Below are positions 36,801-45,027 of a stretch of DNA of 64,000 nt, piece after piece. Made by a program: the position numbers and the translations under genes. The DNA comes from Streptomyces lunaelactis (GTDB taxonomy: Bacteria; Actinomycetota; Actinomycetes; Streptomycetales; Streptomycetaceae): assembly GCF_003054555.1 (NCBI RefSeq), contig NZ_CP026304.1, forward strand, positions 5,270,001 to 5,334,000, read 5' to 3'. The notes below the pieces were generated by a model, which was given only the letters and a program-made list of their open reading frames with translations, searched no databases and was not told where the DNA came from. Each line of letters begins with the position of its first letter. Position 1 is the first letter of the stretch.

Positions 36801-36865
36801 CCGGGCCCCAGGCGCTGGGGCGCTGCCCCAGATCCCGCGCCTCAATCGCCGGCGGGGTTTGATGT
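36801..36865 (-). repeat. Dispersed intergenic repeat, copy B
   Basis: On the minus strand, ...CCCCGCCGGCGATTGAGGCG... is followed by a GC-rich hairpin (CTGGGGC...GCCCCAG). It is the same element as at 33031 and 47136. The stop codon and last residues of the DMT transporter gene lie in it. Confidence 0.8.
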
Positions 36866-37768
36866 GCCGGCGGGTGACGTCGACGGTGGCTCACCGAACC
36901 GGGCCAGGGCGAGCGCACCCGCCACCGCCACCGCGAAGCCGACCACCGCCAGCCACGCCAGTCCCTCGCGGGTCCGGTCGCCCAGCCACACCACGCCCAC
37001 CAGCGCCGGGCCGATCGTCTCGCCGAGCACCATGCCGGCCGTGGCCGTCGTCACCGAGCCGCGCTGCAGGGCGGAGGTGAGCAGCAGGAACGCCGCGCCG
37101 CCCCCGAGCAGCAGCGCGTACAGTGCCGGATTGGTGAGGACCTCGGGGAGGGCGACCGAGTCGATCAGACGGACCGAGACCTCGACCACCCCGAAGCCGA
37201 ACCCCGCGCCGAGACCGAGCACCAGGGCGCGCGCCTTGTCGGGGAGGCGGCCCGCGACCGCGCCGGCGAGGAGCACGGCGACCGCGACGCCGAGCATCGA
37301 CCAGCGCAGCGCGTCCGAACCCGGGCGGTCGCCCTCCTCGCCGGAGGCGAGGCCCAGCATCGCCAGACCCGCGCAGACCACGGCCACCGCGCCCCATTCG
37401 ATGCCGCTCAGGCGCACGTCGAGGAGACGGGCAGCGACCACGGCCGTCACCGCGAGGCTGGCGGCGAGCGCCGCCCCGACCGCGTAGATGGGGAGGGAGC
37501 GCAGGGCGATGATCTGGAGGACGAAGCCCAGGCCGTCCAGGGCGAGTCCGACGATGTAGCGCCACTGACGCAGCGCCCGGATCAGCAGCGCGGGATCGAC
37601 ACCGGAGCCGGTGCCGGGTTCCGCAGCGCGCGCGGCGATGGCCTGGAGGACGGAGGCCGTGCCGTAGCAGACCGCGGAGCCGAAGGCGCAGATCATCCCA
37701 AAGAGCACAAAGAGACTGTAGATGAGGAGGGTTGGTGGACCGGGCTTACGGGCGCGCGGGGCGGCCAT
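36842..37768 (-). CDS. DMT/EamA-like ten-helix membrane transporter
   Basis: A protein of up to 308 residues with ~9-10 membrane helices and two EamA-like halves, resembling small drug/metabolite exporters. No substrate can be read. The C-terminal TSPAGTSNPAGD and the TGA stop come from the dispersed repeat at 36801-36865. The start is uncertain: ATG 37768 has no ribosome site and overlaps TAGATG. In-frame ATG 37696 (MICAFG) would begin exactly at the first membrane helix. It is divergent from the YgiB-like lipoprotein gene. Confidence 0.7.
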   Translation of the reverse strand: MAAPRARKPGPPTLLIYSLFVLFGMICAFGSAVCYGTASVLQAIAARAAEPGTGSGVDPALLIRALRQWRYIVGLALDGLGFVLQIIALRSLPIYAVGAALAASLAVTAVVAARLLDVRLSGIEWGAVAVVCAGLAMLGLASGEEGDRPGSDALRWSMLGVAVAVLLAGAVAGRLPDKARALVLGLGAGFGFGVVEVSVRLIDSVALPEVLTNPALYALLLGGGAAFLLLTSALQRGSVTTATAGMVLGETIGPALVGVVWLGDRTREGLAWLAVVGFAVAVAGALALARFGEPPSTSPAGTSNPAGD

Positions 37769-37817
37769 CTAGTGTGTGCGGGGCTCAATGGCTTGATTCG
37801 AACGGGGAGACCGGCTG

Positions 37818-38093
37818 ATGGCGGGACGAAGGCTGAGGTCGAGCACAGTGGTGCTCGGTGGCATGGGGTTGCTCGCGGCGACGCTTACATCCTGCAGTTC
37901 GGAGCCGGACGAGCGCTGTGTCGACCCGGTGACGTACGAGACCCTGCCCAGCTACGAGTGCGACGACAGCAGCGGCAGCGGCCGGTACTACTACGGCGGC
38001 AGCAGCCGTAGCGGCAAGATCTCCGGCGGAAGTTTCGACAAGTCGGCTGTCGAGACCGGTGGCTTCGGCAGCTCCGGCTCCGGCGGCGGCTGA
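37818..38093 (+). CDS. Small YgiB-like lipoprotein
   Basis: A 91-residue protein. The signal peptide ends in lipobox LTSC, giving a lipidated Cys26. The short mature part has two Cys (RCVDP, YECDD), a Tyr/Gly-rich stretch and an end GGFGSSGSGGG. This tail resembles the Gly-Gly-Phe-Gly end of E. coli YgiB (DUF1190), whose gene also precedes a glutathionylspermidine synthase-like gene (ygiC). GGGGAG lies upstream of the ATG. The next gene starts 8 bp after the stop. Confidence 0.7.
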   Translation: MAGRRLRSSTVVLGGMGLLAATLTSCSSEPDERCVDPVTYETLPSYECDDSSGSGRYYYGGSSRSGKISGGSFDKSAVETGGFGSSGSGGG

Positions 38094-38101
38094 GTCGCCT
38101 G

Positions 38102-39283
38102 ATGAAGCGCCACACCACAGAACCCCGGCCCGGCTGGCAGCAGACCGTCGAGGAACAGGGGTGCATCTACCCCCTGACCCGTTATCCGGACGGCTCGTTG
38201 CGCCCGTACTGGGACGAGAGTGCGTACTACTCCTTCTCGCTGCCCGAGGTCGAGGCGCTGGAGGACGTCGTCGAGGAGCTGCACGCGATGTGCTTGGTCG
38301 CGGCCGGGCACATCGTTGCCCACGACCGCTTCGCGGACCTCGGCATCACGGACACGCGGCTGGCCGGCCTGATCGCCGAGTCCTGGCGGCGACGGGCCGA
38401 ACTGCCCTCCCTCTACGGGCGGTTCGATCTGCGATACGACGGCACGGGCCCGGCCAAGATGCTGGAGTACAACGCCGACACCCCCACCTCCCTGGTCGAG
38501 GCCGCGAGCCCGCAGTGGTTCTGGATGGAGGACCGCTTTCCCGGCGCCGACCAGTGGAACTCCCTCCATGAACGCCTCGTCGACGCCTGGAAGCGCCAGG
38601 CACCGCTCCTTCCGCCCGGGCCGCTGCACTTCGTCCACTCCGACGGGGACGAGCTGGGCGAGGACCTGATGACCGTCGCCTATCTGCGTGAGACGGCCGA
38701 GCAGGCGGGCCTCGCCACCGAGGCGCTGTCCGTCGAACAGATCGGCTGGGACCGGCTGTCCGGCCGCTTCGTCGACGACCGGCTGCGGTTCATACGCAGC
38801 TGCTTCAAGCTCTATCCGTGGGAGTGGCTGGCCACCGACCGCTTCGGTCCCCACGTCCTGGACACCCTGGACAACGGCGGCGGCACCGGCACCACCTGCT
38901 GGATCGAGCCCGCCTGGAAGATGCTGCTCTCCAACAAGGCGCTGCTGGCGATCCTCTGGGAGCTCAACCCGGGCCACCCGAATCTGCTCCCCGCCTACCT
39001 CGACGGCCCGCGCGAACTCGCCTCGGAGCGGGGATACGTGGCCAAGCCGCTGCTCGGCCGCGAGGGTGCGGGGGTCACGATCCATGAGCCGGGCTGCCCG
39101 CCCGTACTGCGGGAAGAGCCGTGCTGCTACCAGGAGTTGGCGCCGCTGCCCGACTTCGACGGCAACCGTGTGGTGCTCGGTGCCTGGGTCGTCGAGGACG
39201 AGGCGGCGGGGCTCGGCATCCGGGAATCGGCGGGGCTGGTCACGGACGAGTACGCCCGCTTCCTGCCCCACGTCATCCTCTAG
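38102..39283 (+). CDS. Glutathionylspermidine synthase-like ATP-grasp protein (YgiC-like)
   Basis: A 393-residue protein of the GSP_synth family. It begins RPGWQQTVEEQGCIYP and has the ATP-grasp blocks YDGTGPAKMLEYNADTPTSL, KALLAILWELNPGHPNLLPA and YVAKPLLGREGAGV. The family joins an amine or peptide to a carboxylate with ATP. E. coli Gss makes glutathionylspermidine, but the YgiC subgroup has no amidase half and no proven substrate, and actinobacteria lack glutathione, so a different product is expected. It is coupled to the small lipoprotein. Confidence 0.85.
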   Translation: MKRHTTEPRPGWQQTVEEQGCIYPLTRYPDGSLRPYWDESAYYSFSLPEVEALEDVVEELHAMCLVAAGHIVAHDRFADLGITDTRLAGLIAESWRRRAELPSLYGRFDLRYDGTGPAKMLEYNADTPTSLVEAASPQWFWMEDRFPGADQWNSLHERLVDAWKRQAPLLPPGPLHFVHSDGDELGEDLMTVAYLRETAEQAGLATEALSVEQIGWDRLSGRFVDDRLRFIRSCFKLYPWEWLATDRFGPHVLDTLDNGGGTGTTCWIEPAWKMLLSNKALLAILWELNPGHPNLLPAYLDGPRELASERGYVAKPLLGREGAGVTIHEPGCPPVLREEPCCYQELAPLPDFDGNRVVLGAWVVEDEAAGLGIRESAGLVTDEYARFLPHVIL

Positions 39284-39310
39284 GCCTCCCGCCCGGTCCG
39301 TACGGGCAGC

Positions 39311-40516
39311 TCAGCCCTCCAGTACGCCCCGGAGCTGGTCCAGGCCCCAGTCCAGGTCCTCCTTGCTGATCACCAGCGGCGGGGCGATGCGGATCGTGGA
39401 GCCGTGGGTGTCCTTGACCAGGACCCCGCGGTCCATCAGCTTCTCGGAGATCTCCCTCCCGGTGCCGTGGCTCGGCACGATGTCGACGCCCGCCCACAGC
39501 CCGCGCCCGCGCACTGCCTCCACCGAGCCGCCGCCCGTCAACAGGCCGAGCTCATGGTGGAGATGGTCACCCAGCTCGGTGGCGCGCTGCTGGAACTCAC
39601 CGGTGCGCAGCATCGCGATCACCTCCAGGGCCACCGCGCAGGCCAGCGGATTGCCGCCGAACGTCGAGCCGTGCTCACCGGGCCGGTAGACGCCGAGCAC
39701 CTCGGCGGAGGAGACCACCGCCGACACCGGCACGACACCGCCGCCCAGCGCCTTGCCCAGCACGTACATGTCCGGCACGACGTTCTCGTGCTCGCAGGCG
39801 AAGGTCCGGCCGGTCCGCCCGAGGCCCGACTGGATCTCGTCCGCGATGAACAGGACGTTCCGCTCGCGGGTCAGCTGCCGTACGCCCGGGAGATAGCCCG
39901 GCGGCGGCACCAGCACCCCGGCCTCGCCCTGGATCGGCTCCAGCAGCACGGCCACGGTGTTCGGTGTCATCGCCGCTTCGAGCGCGGTCAGGTCGCCGTA
40001 CGGAACGATCTCGAAGCCCGGCGTATACGGGCCGAAGTCCGCCCGCGCCTCGTGATCCGTCGAGAAGCTGATGATCGTGGTCGTCCGGCCGTGGAAGTTG
40101 TTCCCCGCGACGATGATCTTCGCCCGGCCGTCCTTCACGCCCTTGACCTGGTAGCCCCACTTCCGGGCGGTCTTCACGGCGGTCTCCACCGCCTCCGCCC
40201 CGGTGTTCATCGGCAGCACCATCTCCATGCCGCACAGCTCGGCGAGCTGCGTACAGAAGTCCGCGAACCTGTCGTGGTGGAAGGCACGGGAGGTGAGCGT
40301 GACTCTGTCCAGCTGCGCCTTGGCGGCGTCGATGAGCCGGCGGTTGCCGTGACCGAAGTTGAGCGCCGAGTACCCGGCGAGCATGTCGAGGTAGCGGCGC
40401 CCCTCGACATCGGTCATCCAGGCGCCCTCCGCCGAGGCGATGACCACGGGCAGAGGGTGGTAGTTGTGCGCGGTGTGCGCCTCCGCGGAGGCAATGGCAC
40501 TCTCCGATGTGGACAC
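39311..40516 (-). CDS. rocD: Ornithine aminotransferase
   Basis: A 401-residue class-III PLP aminotransferase. It has GYSALNFGHGNRRL near the N-terminus, NTGAEAVETAVKTAR, FIADEIQSGLGRTG and the PLP Lys in LGKALGGG. It moves the delta-amino group of ornithine to 2-oxoglutarate, giving glutamate semialdehyde for proline/glutamate formation. Start GTG 40516 follows GGAGAT. It is divergent from glyA and transcribed toward the YgiC-like gene. Confidence 0.92.
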   Translation of the reverse strand: MSTSESAIASAEAHTAHNYHPLPVVIASAEGAWMTDVEGRRYLDMLAGYSALNFGHGNRRLIDAAKAQLDRVTLTSRAFHHDRFADFCTQLAELCGMEMVLPMNTGAEAVETAVKTARKWGYQVKGVKDGRAKIIVAGNNFHGRTTTIISFSTDHEARADFGPYTPGFEIVPYGDLTALEAAMTPNTVAVLLEPIQGEAGVLVPPPGYLPGVRQLTRERNVLFIADEIQSGLGRTGRTFACEHENVVPDMYVLGKALGGGVVPVSAVVSSAEVLGVYRPGEHGSTFGGNPLACAVALEVIAMLRTGEFQQRATELGDHLHHELGLLTGGGSVEAVRGRGLWAGVDIVPSHGTGREISEKLMDRGVLVKDTHGSTIRIAPPLVISKEDLDWGLDQLRGVLEG

Positions 40517-40640
40517 GGGATCTCCGTTCAGTAGAGACAAGCCATCCGGTGTGGGGCGGGGTGGTGCCCCTGTTTCTATCGTCGCTCGCATGGTGGACTA
40601 AGAAACCTTGCCGTGCGTCGTGGCCGCTAGGCTGGGTATT

Positions 40641-40730
40641 ACGCACGGCGACTGGCGTACGGGGAAGTGACCTCGAGGAAGCCGCGCGCGGAAGATCACA
40701 CGAGGTGCCGCCCGCCTGGGTACTCCGGGA
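40641..40730 (+). promoter_or_regulatory. ZTP (pfl) riboswitch in the glyA leader
   Basis: The leader has the two conserved parts of the pfl/ZTP aptamer in the right order: ACGGCGACTGGCG (40645-40657) with a CGGGG...CCTCG hairpin and GAGGAAGCCG, then CCGCCCGCCTGGGTA (40708-40722). ZTP is the purine-synthesis alarmone that signals shortage of 10-formyl-THF, and glyA is a known target class. A hairpin GGTCCC...GGGACC downstream (~40753-40777) may be the expression platform. Its fit to the covariance model was not computed. Confidence 0.75.
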
Positions 40731-40830
40731 CACACCCCCATGGGTGCGGCCCGGTCCCCTGCCTCCGGCGAGGGACCCCGAGTCGCACCCCGGGACCACG
40801 ACCGAGCGACGGATCGCCCCGGAGGACACC

Positions 40831-42099
40831 ATGACCCTTCCCCTGCCGCACCCCGCACTCTCCGCCACCGACCCGGAACTGGCCGCCCTCGTCGGCGCCG
40901 AGGAACAGCTCCAGGCGGAGACGCTCCGCATGATCCCCAGCGAGAACTACGTCTCCCGGGCCGTACTGGAGGCTTCCGGCACGGTCCTGCAGAACAAGTA
41001 CAGCGAGGGCTACGCCGGCCGCCGCTACTACGAGGGCCAGCAGAACATCGACCAGGTCGAGCTGCTCGCCATCGCCCGTGCCAAGGCCCTCTTCGGCGTC
41101 GAGCACGCCAACGTCCAGCCCTACTCCGGCTCCCCGGCCAACCTCGCCGTCTATCTCGCCTTCGCCGAGCCCGGCGACACTGTGATGGGCATGGCCCTGC
41201 CGATGGGCGGCCACCTCACCCACGGCTGGGGCGTCTCCGCCACCGGAAGGTGGTTCCGCGGCGTCCAGTACGGCGTACGCCAGGACACGGGCCTCACCGA
41301 CTTCGACGAGGTGCGCGAACTCGCCCTCAAGGAGCGCCCGAAGGTCATCTTCTGCGGCGGCACCGCGCTGCCCCGCACCATCGACTTCGCGGCCTTCGCG
41401 GAGATCGCCCGCGAGTCCGGCGCCGTCCTGGTCGCCGATGTTGCCCATATCGCGGGTCTGATCGCGGGCGGCGCCCATCCCTCCCCCGTGCCGCACGCCG
41501 ACGTGATCTCCACGACCACCCACAAGACCCTGCGCGGGCCCCGCGGCGCGATGCTGATGTCCCGCGAGGAGCACGCCAAGGCCATCGACAAAGCGGTGTT
41601 CCCCGGTCTCCAGGGCGGCCCGCACAACCAGACCACGGCTGCCATCGCGGTCGCCCTCCACGAGGCGGCCCAGCCCTCCTTCCGCAGCTACGCGGCGTCG
41701 GTCGTCGCCAACGCCAAGGTGCTCGCCGAGGAGCTGCTCGCCCGCGGCTTCGACCTGGTCTCCGGCGGCACCGACAACCACCTGATCCTGATGGACCTCA
41801 CCCCCAAGAACGTGCCCGGCAAGGTGGCGGCGAAGGCCCTCGACCGGGCCGGGATCGTCGTCAACTACAACACCGTCCCGTACGACCCGAGGAAGCCCTT
41901 CGACCCCTCCGGCGTCCGCATCGGCACCCCTTCCCTCACCTCTCGTGGTCTCGGTACGGAGCACATGGCCGCCGTCGCCGACTGGATCGACCGTGGTGTC
42001 AGTGCGGCCGGCGCGGGCGACGAGGAGGCGCTGGCCGCGATTCGCGCCGAGGTCGCGGAGCTGATGGCCGAGTACCCCGCGCCGGGGCTGTCCGCGTAG
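40831..42099 (+). CDS. glyA: Serine hydroxymethyltransferase
   Basis: A 422-residue PLP enzyme that converts serine + THF to glycine + 5,10-methylene-THF. It has LRMIPSENYVS, QPYSGSPANLAVY, VADVAHIAGLI and the PLP Lys in STTTHKTLRGPRG. GGAGGACACC precedes ATG 40831. The 314-bp region between it and rocD holds the ZTP riboswitch, which fits its role in one-carbon supply for purN/purH/folD in the same window. Confidence 0.95.
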   Translation: MTLPLPHPALSATDPELAALVGAEEQLQAETLRMIPSENYVSRAVLEASGTVLQNKYSEGYAGRRYYEGQQNIDQVELLAIARAKALFGVEHANVQPYSGSPANLAVYLAFAEPGDTVMGMALPMGGHLTHGWGVSATGRWFRGVQYGVRQDTGLTDFDEVRELALKERPKVIFCGGTALPRTIDFAAFAEIARESGAVLVADVAHIAGLIAGGAHPSPVPHADVISTTTHKTLRGPRGAMLMSREEHAKAIDKAVFPGLQGGPHNQTTAAIAVALHEAAQPSFRSYAASVVANAKVLAEELLARGFDLVSGGTDNHLILMDLTPKNVPGKVAAKALDRAGIVVNYNTVPYDPRKPFDPSGVRIGTPSLTSRGLGTEHMAAVADWIDRGVSAAGAGDEEALAAIRAEVAELMAEYPAPGLSA

Positions 42100-42149
42100 T
42101 GCGGTGATCAGCCGGGGCCGGCCGGCTGCCGGTGTCCTCGAGCCCCTCC

Positions 42150-42350
42150 GGGCCTGGGATCAGCCGTCGAGGAGCTGCTGACGCGGCGCCCTCGGCCTGG
42201 TCCGTACACCCGGTCCGGGCGCCAGGGCTGCCGCCCGGCGAGCGCCGGCAGCCGCACCGCCGTCCGCACTGTGTTCCTCGTCTCATTGACCACGATCCAC
42301 AACAGCCAGGGCCTGAACGCCGTCCCGAGTTCGGTTCCACACCTGAGAGA
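42150..42350 (-). pseudogene. Relic of an ECF sigma factor gene
   Basis: On the minus strand, a frame reads [19 protein letters not shown], then RTAVR, from ~42340 to ~42262. This is the conserved region-2 start of many ECF sigma factors (usual form FRPWLLRIVANETRN). Beyond it the reading breaks into unrelated low-complexity residues ([17 protein letters not shown]), and upstream there is no start, as the trpS start region replaces the gene's 5' end. It is a truncated, decayed fragment between glyA and trpS. Confidence 0.55.
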
Positions 42351-42359
42351 ATGTTGAGC

Positions 42360-43373
42360 ATGGCCTCTGACCGACCCCGCGCGCTCTCCGGCATCCAGCC
42401 CACCGCAGGCTCGTTCCACCTAGGGAACTACCTCGGTGCGATCCGTCAGTACGTGGCGCTGCAAGAGACCCACGACGCGTTCTACATGGTCGTGGATCTG
42501 CATGCGATCACCGTGCCGCAGGACCCCGCCGAGCTGCGCGCCAATACCCGGCTCGCCGCGGCCCAGCTGCTCGCCGCCGGTCTCGACCCCGAGCGCTGCA
42601 CCCTCTTCATCCAGAGTCACGTCCCCGAGCACGCCCAGCTCGGCTGGATCATGAACTGCCTCACCGGGTTCGGTGAGGCCTCCCGGATGACGCAGTTCAA
42701 GGACAAGTCCGCGAAGCAGGGCACCGACCGAGCCACCGTCGGTCTCTTCACATATCCGATTCTGCAGGTCGCGGACATCCTGCTCTACCAGGCCAACGCC
42801 GTCCCGGTCGGCGAGGACCAGCGCCAGCACATCGAGCTCACGCGCGACCTCGCCGAGCGTTTCAACACCCGCTTCGGCGACACCTTCACCATCCCGGCGC
42901 CGCACATCGTCAAGGAGGTCGCGAAGATCTACGACCTCCAGGACCCGACGATCAAGATGAGCAAGTCGGCTTCGACGCCCAAGGGCCTGATCAACCTGCT
43001 CGACGAGCCGAAGACGACGGCCAAGAAGATCAAGAGCGCGGTCACGGACACCGACACCGTGATCCGCTTCGACCCGGTGAACAAGCCGGGCGTGTCGAAT
43101 CTCCTCACCATCCAGTCCACCCTCACCGGCAAGAGCGTGGCCGAGCTGGAGGCGGAGTACGAGGGCAGGATGTACGGCGCGCTGAAGACCGATCTGGCGG
43201 ACATCATGGTCGATTTCGTCACACCGTTCCGGAGCCGTACGCAGGAATATCTGGACGACCCCGAGACGCTGGACTCGATCCTGGCCAAGGGCGCGGAGAA
43301 GGCACGTGCGGTCGCCGCCGAGACCCTGGCCGCCACGTACGACCGGGTGGGGTTCCTCCCCGCGAAGCACTGA
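42360..43373 (+). CDS. trpS: Tryptophanyl-tRNA synthetase
   Basis: A 337-residue class-I synthetase. The HIGH-type motif lies in [13 protein letters not shown] (~15-27), and the KMSKS loop is exact (IKMSKSAS, near 200). [15 protein letters not shown] is the conserved core. ATG 42360 is preferred because GAGAGA lies nine bases upstream; an in-frame ATG at 42351 abuts that site. From position it matches the constitutive streptomycete enzyme, not the indolmycin-resistant paralog, but that is by synteny only. Confidence 0.95.
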   Translation: MASDRPRALSGIQPTAGSFHLGNYLGAIRQYVALQETHDAFYMVVDLHAITVPQDPAELRANTRLAAAQLLAAGLDPERCTLFIQSHVPEHAQLGWIMNCLTGFGEASRMTQFKDKSAKQGTDRATVGLFTYPILQVADILLYQANAVPVGEDQRQHIELTRDLAERFNTRFGDTFTIPAPHIVKEVAKIYDLQDPTIKMSKSASTPKGLINLLDEPKTTAKKIKSAVTDTDTVIRFDPVNKPGVSNLLTIQSTLTGKSVAELEAEYEGRMYGALKTDLADIMVDFVTPFRSRTQEYLDDPETLDSILAKGAEKARAVAAETLAATYDRVGFLPAKH

Positions 43374-43419
43374 CCGAGCAGTGACCAAGCACTGACCAAG
43401 CACTCTGGCCACAAAGACG

Positions 43420-43446
43420 GTGCAGCCGCCACACTGGCGGCTGCAC
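43420..43446 (+). terminator. trpS terminator
   Basis: GTGCAGCCGCC (43420-43430) and GGCGGCTGCAC (43436-43446) form a perfect 11-bp stem with an ACACT loop. Confidence 0.8.
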
Positions 43447-43478
43447 ACACCTGCAGACCGACGATTGAGGAGAACGAC

Positions 43479-44060
43479 GTGGGGACCGTAACGCTCGGCG
43501 TTTCGATCGCGGTCCCGGAGCCCTACGGCAGCCTGCTCCAGGAGCGGCGCGCGGGCTTCGGGGATCCCGCCGCGCACGGCATTCCCACGCACGTCACCCT
43601 CCTCCCGCCCACCGAGGTCGACGCCGGCGCGCTGCCCGTGATCGAGGCGCATCTCGCCGACGTCGCGAGGGCCGTCCGCCCGTTCCCGATGCGGCTCTCC
43701 GGCACCGGGACGTTCCGTCCGTTCTCGCCCGTCGTCTTCGTCCAGGTCGTCGAGGGCGCGGCGGCCTGCACCTGGCTGCAGAAGCGGGTCCGCGACGCGT
43801 CCGGGCCGCTGGTGCGTGAGCTGCAGTTCTCGTACCACCCGCACGTCACCGTGGCGCACGGCATCGCCGAGGAGGCGATGGACCGCGCGTACGAGGAGCT
43901 CTCCGCGTACGAGGCGGCCTGGACCTGCGCCTCCTTCGCGCTCTACGAGCAGGGCGCGGACGGCGTGTGGCGCAAGCTCAACACGTACGCCTTCGGTGGT
44001 GGCATCGCGGCCGTTCCCGCCCAGGGCGCCCCGGTCGACGAGCCGGCCACCACCATCTGA
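43479..44060 (+). CDS. 2H phosphoesterase / 2'-5' RNA ligase-like protein
   Basis: A 193-residue protein with the two HxT-type motifs of the 2H superfamily: THVTLL (~37-42) and HPHVTVAH (~118-125). Such proteins hydrolyse or ligate 2',5'- or cyclic phosphate ends of RNA or nucleotides. The substrate is unknown here. GAGGAG precedes GTG 43479. It follows trpS, separated by a hairpin. Confidence 0.85.
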   Translation: MGTVTLGVSIAVPEPYGSLLQERRAGFGDPAAHGIPTHVTLLPPTEVDAGALPVIEAHLADVARAVRPFPMRLSGTGTFRPFSPVVFVQVVEGAAACTWLQKRVRDASGPLVRELQFSYHPHVTVAHGIAEEAMDRAYEELSAYEAAWTCASFALYEQGADGVWRKLNTYAFGGGIAAVPAQGAPVDEPATTI

Positions 44061-44078
44061 CCGCCGGCGGTCCTGCCG

Positions 44079-44834
44079 TCAGTCGGGCAGCCGCCGGAAG
44101 ACCGGCCGCGGCACATGCCGCAGCGCCGACATCACAAAGCGCAGCGCCCCCGGCACCCACACGGTCTCCGACCTGCGCCGCAGCCCCTGCTCGATGGCCG
44201 TGGCGACCGCCTCGGGGGTGGTGGCCAGCGGCGCCTCGGCCAGCCCCGCCGTCATCTTCGTGCGGACGAATCCGGGGCGTACGACCATGACGTGCACGCC
44301 CGTCCCGTGCAGCGCGTCCCCCAGCCCCTGCGCGAAGGCGTCCAGGCCCGCCTTGCTGGAGCCGTAGATGAAGTTGGCGCGGCGGGCCCGCTCGCCCGCG
44401 ACCGACGAGAGCACCACGATCGAGCCGTGGCCCTGGGCCTGCAGCGCGCCCGCACACACCAGCGAGGCCGAGACGGCTCCGGTGTAGTTGGTCTGCGCGA
44501 CCCGGACCGCCGCAAGGGGCTCGGCCTCGTCGTTCGCCTGGTCGCCGAGGACGCCGAAGGCGAGCAGCACCATGTCGATGTCGCCCTCCGCGAAGATCTT
44601 GCCGAGGACCTGCTCGTGCGCGGTCGGGTCGAGGGCGTCGAAGGCGACGGTGTGCACGTCCGCGCCGAGGGTGCGCAGCTCGGCCGCGGCGTTCTCCAGG
44701 GCGCGCGACGGCCGTCCGGCCAGCCAGACCGTACGGGCACGGCGGGCGATGAGCCTGCGGGCGGTCGCCAGGCCGATCTCCGACGTACCGCCGAGGACGA
44801 GCAGGGACTGCGGGGTGCCGAAGGCGTCCTTCAT
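44079..44834 (-). CDS. dprE2: Decaprenylphospho-2'-keto-arabinose reductase
   Basis: A 251-residue SDR enzyme. The NAD-binding motif is LVLGGTSEIGLA (near 12-23) and the catalytic set is SSVAG and YGSSK. It closely resembles DprE2, which reduces decaprenylphosphoryl-2-keto-ribose to the arabinose donor DPA. GGAGCA precedes the ATG at 44834. dprE1 lies upstream on the same strand, but a 162-bp MITE-like element separates them. Confidence 0.88.
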   Translation of the reverse strand: MKDAFGTPQSLLVLGGTSEIGLATARRLIARRARTVWLAGRPSRALENAAAELRTLGADVHTVAFDALDPTAHEQVLGKIFAEGDIDMVLLAFGVLGDQANDEAEPLAAVRVAQTNYTGAVSASLVCAGALQAQGHGSIVVLSSVAGERARRANFIYGSSKAGLDAFAQGLGDALHGTGVHVMVVRPGFVRTKMTAGLAEAPLATTPEAVATAIEQGLRRRSETVWVPGALRFVMSALRHVPRPVFRRLPD

Positions 44835-44865
44835 CGAACAGTGCTCCTTGGGGTCGTGGACGGTC

Positions 44866-45027
44866 AGGGGGTGTCTTTTGGATCAGGCCGGATGAGTGAG
44901 CGGGGTCTGGTGCGTGCGATCGCAAGGCGGAGGAGGGAGGCATGGCGGAGCCATGCCGACCGACGACAACGCGGCGAGCGTGCGTGCCAGGGCATGCGAG
45001 CCCGGCAAGATCTGAAAGACACCCCCT
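44866..45027. mobile_element. MITE-like element between dprE1 and dprE2
   Basis: A 162-bp element with terminal inverted repeats: AGGGGGTGTCTTTTGGATC at the left end matches the complement of the right end (GATCTGAAAGACACCCCCT) at 17 of 19 positions. It has an internal palindrome GGCATGGCGGAGCCATGCC (~44939-44957) and no ORF of note. I see no target duplication. The right end contains the dprE1 stop codon. The sequence resembles MITEs I recall from several streptomycete genomes. Confidence 0.8.

Noticed and set aside
40600..40830. Glycine or cobalamin riboswitch before glyA
   Set aside because: The conserved strings of those classes are missing, whereas both parts of the ZTP aptamer are present.
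44940..44957. Internal GGCATGGC/GCCATGCC palindrome as an independent operator
   Set aside because: It is inside the MITE-like element and is better explained as part of its secondary structure.
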